Assembly: GCA_951812575.1 (NCBI GenBank)
Contig: OX638322.1
Span: 960,850 to 1,024,849 of the forward strand
Direction: 5' to 3'
From: Candidatus Binatia bacterium
Lineage (GTDB): Bacteria > Desulfobacterota > Binatia > Bin18
Length of the DNA stretch: 64,000 nucleotides
The position numbers and the translations under genes were made by a program. Shown in pieces: positions 60,599 through 64,000 of the stretch. A model generated the notes under the pieces. The model was given only the letters and a program-made list of their open reading frames with translations, did no database searches and was not told where the DNA came from. Numbering within the stretch: position 1 is the stretch's first letter; every line of letters starts with the position of its first letter.

Positions 60599-61474
60599 AT
60601 GCTCACTTCGGAACAACTCAAAGCGGTCCGCAAGATTCATATTCGGACCAGCCATTTGGTCAACGATGTGTTTGCCGGCCAGTACCAGAGCGCGTTCAAA
60701 GGCCACGGCATGGAGTTTGCCGAGGTCCGGCAATACTTCCCCGGCGATGATGTCCGCACCATAGACTGGAACGTCACCGCCCGGACGGGCATCCCGCACG
60801 TCAAACGGTTCAGCGAAGAGCGTGAACTCACGGTAATGCTCTTGGTGGACGCCAGCGCCTCGACTCGGTTTGGCAGCGTGTCCCAGTTAAAGAGTACGAT
60901 GGCGGCAGAGATGGCGGCCCTGTTTGCCTTTTCGGCCATCACCAATAATGACAAAGTCGGGCTGGTGATATTCAGCGACGAAGTCGAGCTGTCGCTCCCG
61001 CCCAAAAAGGGCCTCCGCCACGTCCTGCGGGTGATTCGTGAGGTGCTCTCCTTCCAGAGTCAGCAGCGCGGCACGAATATCACGGCCGCCCTGGAACATC
61101 TGAGTCATGTCAGTAAGCGACGGGCGGTGGTCTTTCTCATTTCCGATTGGCTCGACCCGCACGCCGCCGTTGCGCTCACTATTGCCAATCGTCGCCATGA
61201 CGTGATTGCCATTGTGTTAGACGACCCCCGCGAGCTGAGCCTGCCGAACATCGGCCTGATTGAACTCCAAGATGCCGAAACCGGAGAGCGGGATCTGGTC
61301 GATACCGGTAATCGGCGGGTCCGGGAAGAGTTCGCCCGGCGGGCGGCAGCGGCCCGGGACGACAGAGCGCGCATGTTGCGGCGCGCTCACGCGGACACCA
61401 TTACGGTGCGTACCGACCAGCCGTATATAGACGCTTTGCTACGCTTTTTCCGCCTGCGCGAGCAGCGGCATTAG
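60599..61474 (+). CDS. DUF58-domain protein (MoxR partner)
   Basis: A 291-residue protein with the DUF58 signature GMEFAEVRQYFPGDDVRTIDWNVTAR near 38-63 and KRFSEERELTVMLLVDAS near 70. A VWA-like part follows, with the degenerate MIDAS DASAST near 84 and FLISDWLDPH near 180. The 3-base gap from moxR shows coupling. Such proteins are thought to help MoxR-type ATPases assemble or activate substrates; the role is not proven. Confidence 0.92.
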   Translation: MLTSEQLKAVRKIHIRTSHLVNDVFAGQYQSAFKGHGMEFAEVRQYFPGDDVRTIDWNVTARTGIPHVKRFSEERELTVMLLVDASASTRFGSVSQLKSTMAAEMAALFAFSAITNNDKVGLVIFSDEVELSLPPKKGLRHVLRVIREVLSFQSQQRGTNITAALEHLSHVSKRRAVVFLISDWLDPHAAVALTIANRRHDVIAIVLDDPRELSLPNIGLIELQDAETGERDLVDTGNRRVREEFARRAAAARDDRARMLRRAHADTITVRTDQPYIDALLRFFRLREQRH

Positions 61475-61483
61475 AAGTTCCCC

Positions 61484-62623
61484 ATGAGACGTCCACCCCG
61501 TAAAAGAGTGAACGTGCCCTCCAAGTTATACAAAGCTGCTGGCACGTTTACTCTTTTTGCCCGAAAGACGCCGCTGCCCCTGCTCCTCGCCGTGTGGTCC
61601 CTGCTCAGCCTACCATCCGTGAACTGGGCTACTGTGGACGGAGAGAAACCGACCGGTCCGGTTCACCTCCGAGTCAGCGTCGATCGGGAAGAAATCACCA
61701 TAGGAGATCATCTTCGCTATACGCTTACGATCAGCGCGGAGACGGGCGTGGATGTCTCTGTCCCGCTGTTCCACCAGCGCATCGGTGACTTTGACATTAT
61801 CGACTTTGGTCGGGAGCCAGACCAGCCGCAGGCGGAACGGACCATTCTCACCCGGTGGTATACGCTCACTATTTTCACGACGGGCTATCATATGCTCCCG
61901 GCCCCACGCGTGTCCTATATAACGCCTGACGGCAGCCGGCACGAAACCATAGGCGAGTCGCTGCGGGTCCATGTGGCGAGCTTGCTTACGCAGGAAGGGC
62001 AGCCGACCGATATTCGCGACATCAAACCGCCCGAAGACGTCCCCTTTAACTGGTGGCCCGTCCTCGTGGGCGGCGCGGTCCTGGTCGCGCTGACCGGTAT
62101 TGGTATGGCCCTGTCCTATTTTCTGAACCGATTCCGTCGAGCAGCGGTTCTTCCGCCCCGGCCGGCCCACGAGGTCGCGCTTGAGGCCCTGTCGCACCTG
62201 CGGGCCAAGCGCCTCCCGCAAGCCGGTCAGTTCGAGGCGTACTATGTTGCCCTGTCCGCTATTGTTCGGACCTATCTGGAAGACGGACTCCAGGTACGCG
62301 CCCCGGAAATGACAACGGAAGAATTTCTTATAGCCGTCACGCGTGTTTCTTCTGCCCCTCGCTCTCGCTCCGCTCGGCGGCCCCCCAAGGGAAGGGGGGG
62401 CGACCACCCCGGCTGTCTCCCGCCGGCCCACCAGCGCCTGCTCGGCACGTTCCTGGCCCAGGCGGATTTGGTCAAATTCGCCCGGCATCGCCCCAGCCTG
62501 GACGAGAGCGATGCCGCCCATGAAGCAGCCAAACGCTTTGTGGACGAAACCCGACCGGGGCCCGCTCAGACGCTTGTCGACGGGCACAAGCAGCTACAGG
62601 AGGACCGACATGCGGCTGCATGA
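61484..62623 (+). CDS. batD: BatD-like membrane protein carrying two in-frame repeat insertions
   Basis: 379 residues. A signal sequence (LPLLLAVWSLLSLPSVNWA, about 32-50) is preceded by an unusually long 30-residue leader, most of it encoded by a palindromic element (61502-61557). An immunoglobulin-like BatD domain (LRVSVDREEITIGDHLRYTL near 62) and a membrane segment (PVLVGGAVLVALTGIGMAL near 195) follow. The cytoplasmic part has ALEALSHLRAKRLPQAGQFEAYY. About 24 residues (APRSRSARRPPKGRGGDHPG), rich in Arg/Gly, interrupt a region that otherwise reads VTRVSS...PPAHQRLLGTFLAQADLVKF. They appear to be repeat-derived. The frame stays open through both insertions. Confidence 0.82.
   Translation: MRRPPRKRVNVPSKLYKAAGTFTLFARKTPLPLLLAVWSLLSLPSVNWATVDGEKPTGPVHLRVSVDREEITIGDHLRYTLTISAETGVDVSVPLFHQRIGDFDIIDFGREPDQPQAERTILTRWYTLTIFTTGYHMLPAPRVSYITPDGSRHETIGESLRVHVASLLTQEGQPTDIRDIKPPEDVPFNWWPVLVGGAVLVALTGIGMALSYFLNRFRRAAVLPPRPAHEVALEALSHLRAKRLPQAGQFEAYYVALSAIVRTYLEDGLQVRAPEMTTEEFLIAVTRVSSAPRSRSARRPPKGRGGDHPGCLPPAHQRLLGTFLAQADLVKFARHRPSLDESDAAHEAAKRFVDETRPGPAQTLVDGHKQLQEDRHAAA
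61502..61557. repeat. Palindromic element copy F (inside batD)
   Basis: Left arm AAAAGAGTGAACGTGCC (61502-61518) and right arm GGCACGTTTACTCTTTT (61541-61557) enclose a 22-base loop. Read on the other strand the loop contains AGCTTTGTATAA, the same as in copy A, so the element is inserted in the opposite orientation. It codes in frame for residues of the BatD leader. Confidence 0.88.
62349..62420. repeat. GC-rich in-frame insertion within batD
   Basis: A C-rich then G-rich stretch (GCCCCCCAAGGGAAGGGGGG core near 62378-62400, then CGACCACCCCGGCTG). It resembles the GC-tract hairpin repeats at 42755 and 46842. It falls in the cytoplasmic part of batD without breaking the frame. The exact ends are uncertain. 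Confidence 0.5.
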
Positions 62624-63605
62624 CCCCTGGGTGCTACTGATCTGGCTCCTCATCCCGCTGGTCTTCTGGCTCCAACGGTGGGGCACCCAGGAGGCGGCGA
62701 TCCGCTATCCCAGCCTGGCTGTTCTGCGTTCCCTGACGCATACGGGGAAACGACACTGGCGTTGGATTTTGCCGGTGTGTCGGGGGGCCGCCCTCTTTCT
62801 CCTCGTCCTCGCCCTGGCCCGTCCACAACTCGGCAAGGCCGAGAGTCAGTCTTACGCTGAAGGGGTCGATATTGTGCTGGCCGTTGATATTTCGAGCAGC
62901 ATGCTGTCCGAAGACTTCAGTCTGGATACCGGCCGGGTCAACCGGCTGGAGGTGGTGAAGTCTGTTGTCCGGGATTTTGTGACCGCCCGAGGCGGGGACC
63001 GGATAGGCCTGGTCCTGTTCAGCGCCCGTCCCTATACCCAGTGTCCGCTCACCCTTGATCATGGCTGGCTGTTGCAGAATTTGGACCGGGCCGAGATCGG
63101 GATGATTGAGGACGGTACGGCCATTGGCTCTGCCCTGGCCACCGCGACCGGTCGCCTGGAGCACTCGGAGGCCAAGAGCAAGCTCGTGATTCTGCTGACC
63201 GATGGGCAGAATAATGCGGGCCGAATCTCTCCACTGACCGCGGCGGATGCGGCCCACACCCTGGGCGTCAAAGTGTATACCATAGGCGCAGGGACCCGCG
63301 GCATGGCGCCCTATCCGACCCGGGATCTGTTTGGCAACACGGTCTATCGTCCCATCCGGGTCGATATTGACGAGGAGACGCTGTCGAATATTGCGCAGAC
63401 CACGGGAGGGCGCTATTTCCGCGCAACGGACACAGCCAGCCTCCAGGCCGTTTACGAAACAATTAGCCAGTTGGAGCGCACTCCGTTTCGGGCCCCCCTC
63501 TACCTCGATTATGATGAGATCTATCCCTGGTGCATTATGTTGGCGCTTGCCCTGGTTGGTCTGGAAACGGGCCTGCATCACACGCTCCTCCGAAAGCTGC
63601 CCTAA
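62610..63605 (+). CDS. batA: BatA-type VWA membrane protein
   Basis: A 331-residue protein with two N-terminal membrane segments (about 7-23 and 52-70), a VWA domain and a C-terminal membrane segment (about 308-325). The MIDAS is VDIVLAVDISSSMLSEDF near 86-104, with Thr in DGTAIGSALATATGRL near 166 and Asp in LLTDGQNNAGR near 190. ATG 62610 with ACAGGAGGA upstream overlaps batD by 14 bases. It is part of the MoxR-bat group, often linked to envelope stress or oxygen tolerance. Confidence 0.93.
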   Translation: MRLHDPWVLLIWLLIPLVFWLQRWGTQEAAIRYPSLAVLRSLTHTGKRHWRWILPVCRGAALFLLVLALARPQLGKAESQSYAEGVDIVLAVDISSSMLSEDFSLDTGRVNRLEVVKSVVRDFVTARGGDRIGLVLFSARPYTQCPLTLDHGWLLQNLDRAEIGMIEDGTAIGSALATATGRLEHSEAKSKLVILLTDGQNNAGRISPLTAADAAHTLGVKVYTIGAGTRGMAPYPTRDLFGNTVYRPIRVDIDEETLSNIAQTTGGRYFRATDTASLQAVYETISQLERTPFRAPLYLDYDEIYPWCIMLALALVGLETGLHHTLLRKLP

Positions 63606-64000
63606 TGGTTTGGCGCACCCCTCAGTTGCTGTGGCTGTTGTTCTGCGTTCCGCTTGTTGCCGGCCTCCTGGTGTGGGCCCTGCGACGGCGACGGCGCGCC
63701 TTGGAACAGTTCGCCCAGGCCAGTCTCCTACCCGTTCTGACGCCCGATACGGACCAGCGCGGTCACCGCTGGCGCGCCGGCCTGTTGGTCGGTACACTGA
63801 CCCTGCTGATCCTTGCCCTGGCAGGGCCGCGCTGGGGGTTTCAGTGGGAAGAGGTGCGCCGTGAGGGGGCGGATATCGTTGTCGCGCTTGACACCTCGCG
63901 CAGCATGCTCGCAACGGATGTCACCCCGACGCGGCTGGATCGCGCTAAACTCGCCCTTCGGGATTTGGTGCAGCACCTTCAGGGGGACCGGATCGGGCTG
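63605..64000 (+). CDS. batB: BatB-type VWA membrane protein (5' part)
   Basis: The ATG overlaps the batA stop by one base (TAATG). The 132 visible codons contain a hydrophobic start (QLLWLLFCVPLVAGLLVWAL, about 7-26) with a basic stretch RRRRRA after it, a second membrane segment (LLVGTLTLLILALAGP) and the beginning of a VWA domain with MIDAS ADIVVALDTSRSMLATD. The gene runs off the window edge. Residue pattern and position fit BatB following BatA. Confidence 0.88.
   Translation, partial: MVWRTPQLLWLLFCVPLVAGLLVWALRRRRRALEQFAQASLLPVLTPDTDQRGHRWRAGLLVGTLTLLILALAGPRWGFQWEEVRREGADIVVALDTSRSMLATDVTPTRLDRAKLALRDLVQHLQGDRIGL

Noticed and set aside
62634..63914. A 426-codon minus-strand frame opposite batA/batB
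   Set aside because: Antisense to two VWA genes with intact MIDAS motifs; the translation has no recognisable domain.

Overview
This 64 kb window is a GC-rich bacterial chromosome segment with a dense coding layout. The order ffh-rpsP-khpA-rimM-trmD-(SPOUT methyltransferase)-rplS at the left end is the arrangement I associate with deltaproteobacteria-like lineages. MenA (menaquinone), an NAD-linked formate dehydrogenase, a tungsten/molybdenum aldehyde oxidoreductase, a Baeyer-Villiger-type monooxygenase, TauD, EthD, cupin and VOC proteins suggest a metabolically versatile, at least facultatively aerobic heterotroph. A Tectomicrobia/Entotheonella-like or related uncultured lineage is possible. 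That placement is inference; no rRNA is present to fix it. No phage, IS transposase or CRISPR array was seen.

Layout. 0.1-4.5 kb: SRP/ribosome/tRNA-modification operon (+). 4.6-8.8 kb: a minus-strand cluster of four linked membrane or exported proteins of unknown function (the last DUF6754-like), a 128-residue unknown and a DUF433 protein. 8.9-9.9 kb: thioredoxin-reductase-like flavoprotein. 9.9-12.8 kb: a tight three-gene minus-strand operon (AbiEi-like regulator with a nuclease-like N-terminus, AbiEii-like nucleotidyltransferase, Mrr-like nuclease), with a truncated HTH antitoxin gene beside it. 13.2 kb: clpP. 13.9-20.5 kb: complete Opp/Dpp-type peptide transporter and a VOC epimerase-like gene (-). 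20.7-29.6 kb: menA, htpX, cyclase, aminotransferase/HAD pair, NYN-domain protein, gamma-carbonic anhydrase-like protein, secreted VWA protein. 29.7-30.3 kb: a gene-free stretch with a structured RNA candidate ending in an intrinsic terminator. 30.3-36 kb: beta-helix protein, EthD, amidohydrolase, flavin monooxygenase, cupin. 36.1-40.7 kb: an orphan homologue of the phosphorothioation-associated methyltransferase followed by intact and decayed toxin-antitoxin modules. 40.8-48.9 kb: VOC protein, tRNA-Thr(CGT), thiSGE (-), purH-purD, DUF1015 protein, a two-RRM RNA-binding protein. 49-52.4 kb: MobA-MoaD fusion, aldehyde ferredoxin oxidoreductase, a 40-residue membrane peptide, DUF2237 protein. 52.5-54.8 kb: DNA methyltransferase with a frameshifted partner restriction-enzyme gene, and a Uma2 protein. 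54.9-59.3 kb: fused NuoEF-type and alpha subunits of formate dehydrogenase. 59.6-64 kb: moxR-DUF58-batD-batA-batB, running off the right edge.

The most unusual feature is a dispersed family of about 50 bp palindromic elements (arms related to GAGTAAACGTGTCC, loops of 21-22 nt). There are five complete copies and one half copy. Three copies supply the stop codon of the adjacent gene, and one is read in frame inside the start of batD. Other points of interest are the nuclease-containing AbiE-like operon, the broken restriction gene next to an intact methyltransferase, the decayed BrnTA remnants, and the uncharacterised structured RNA near 30.1 kb.
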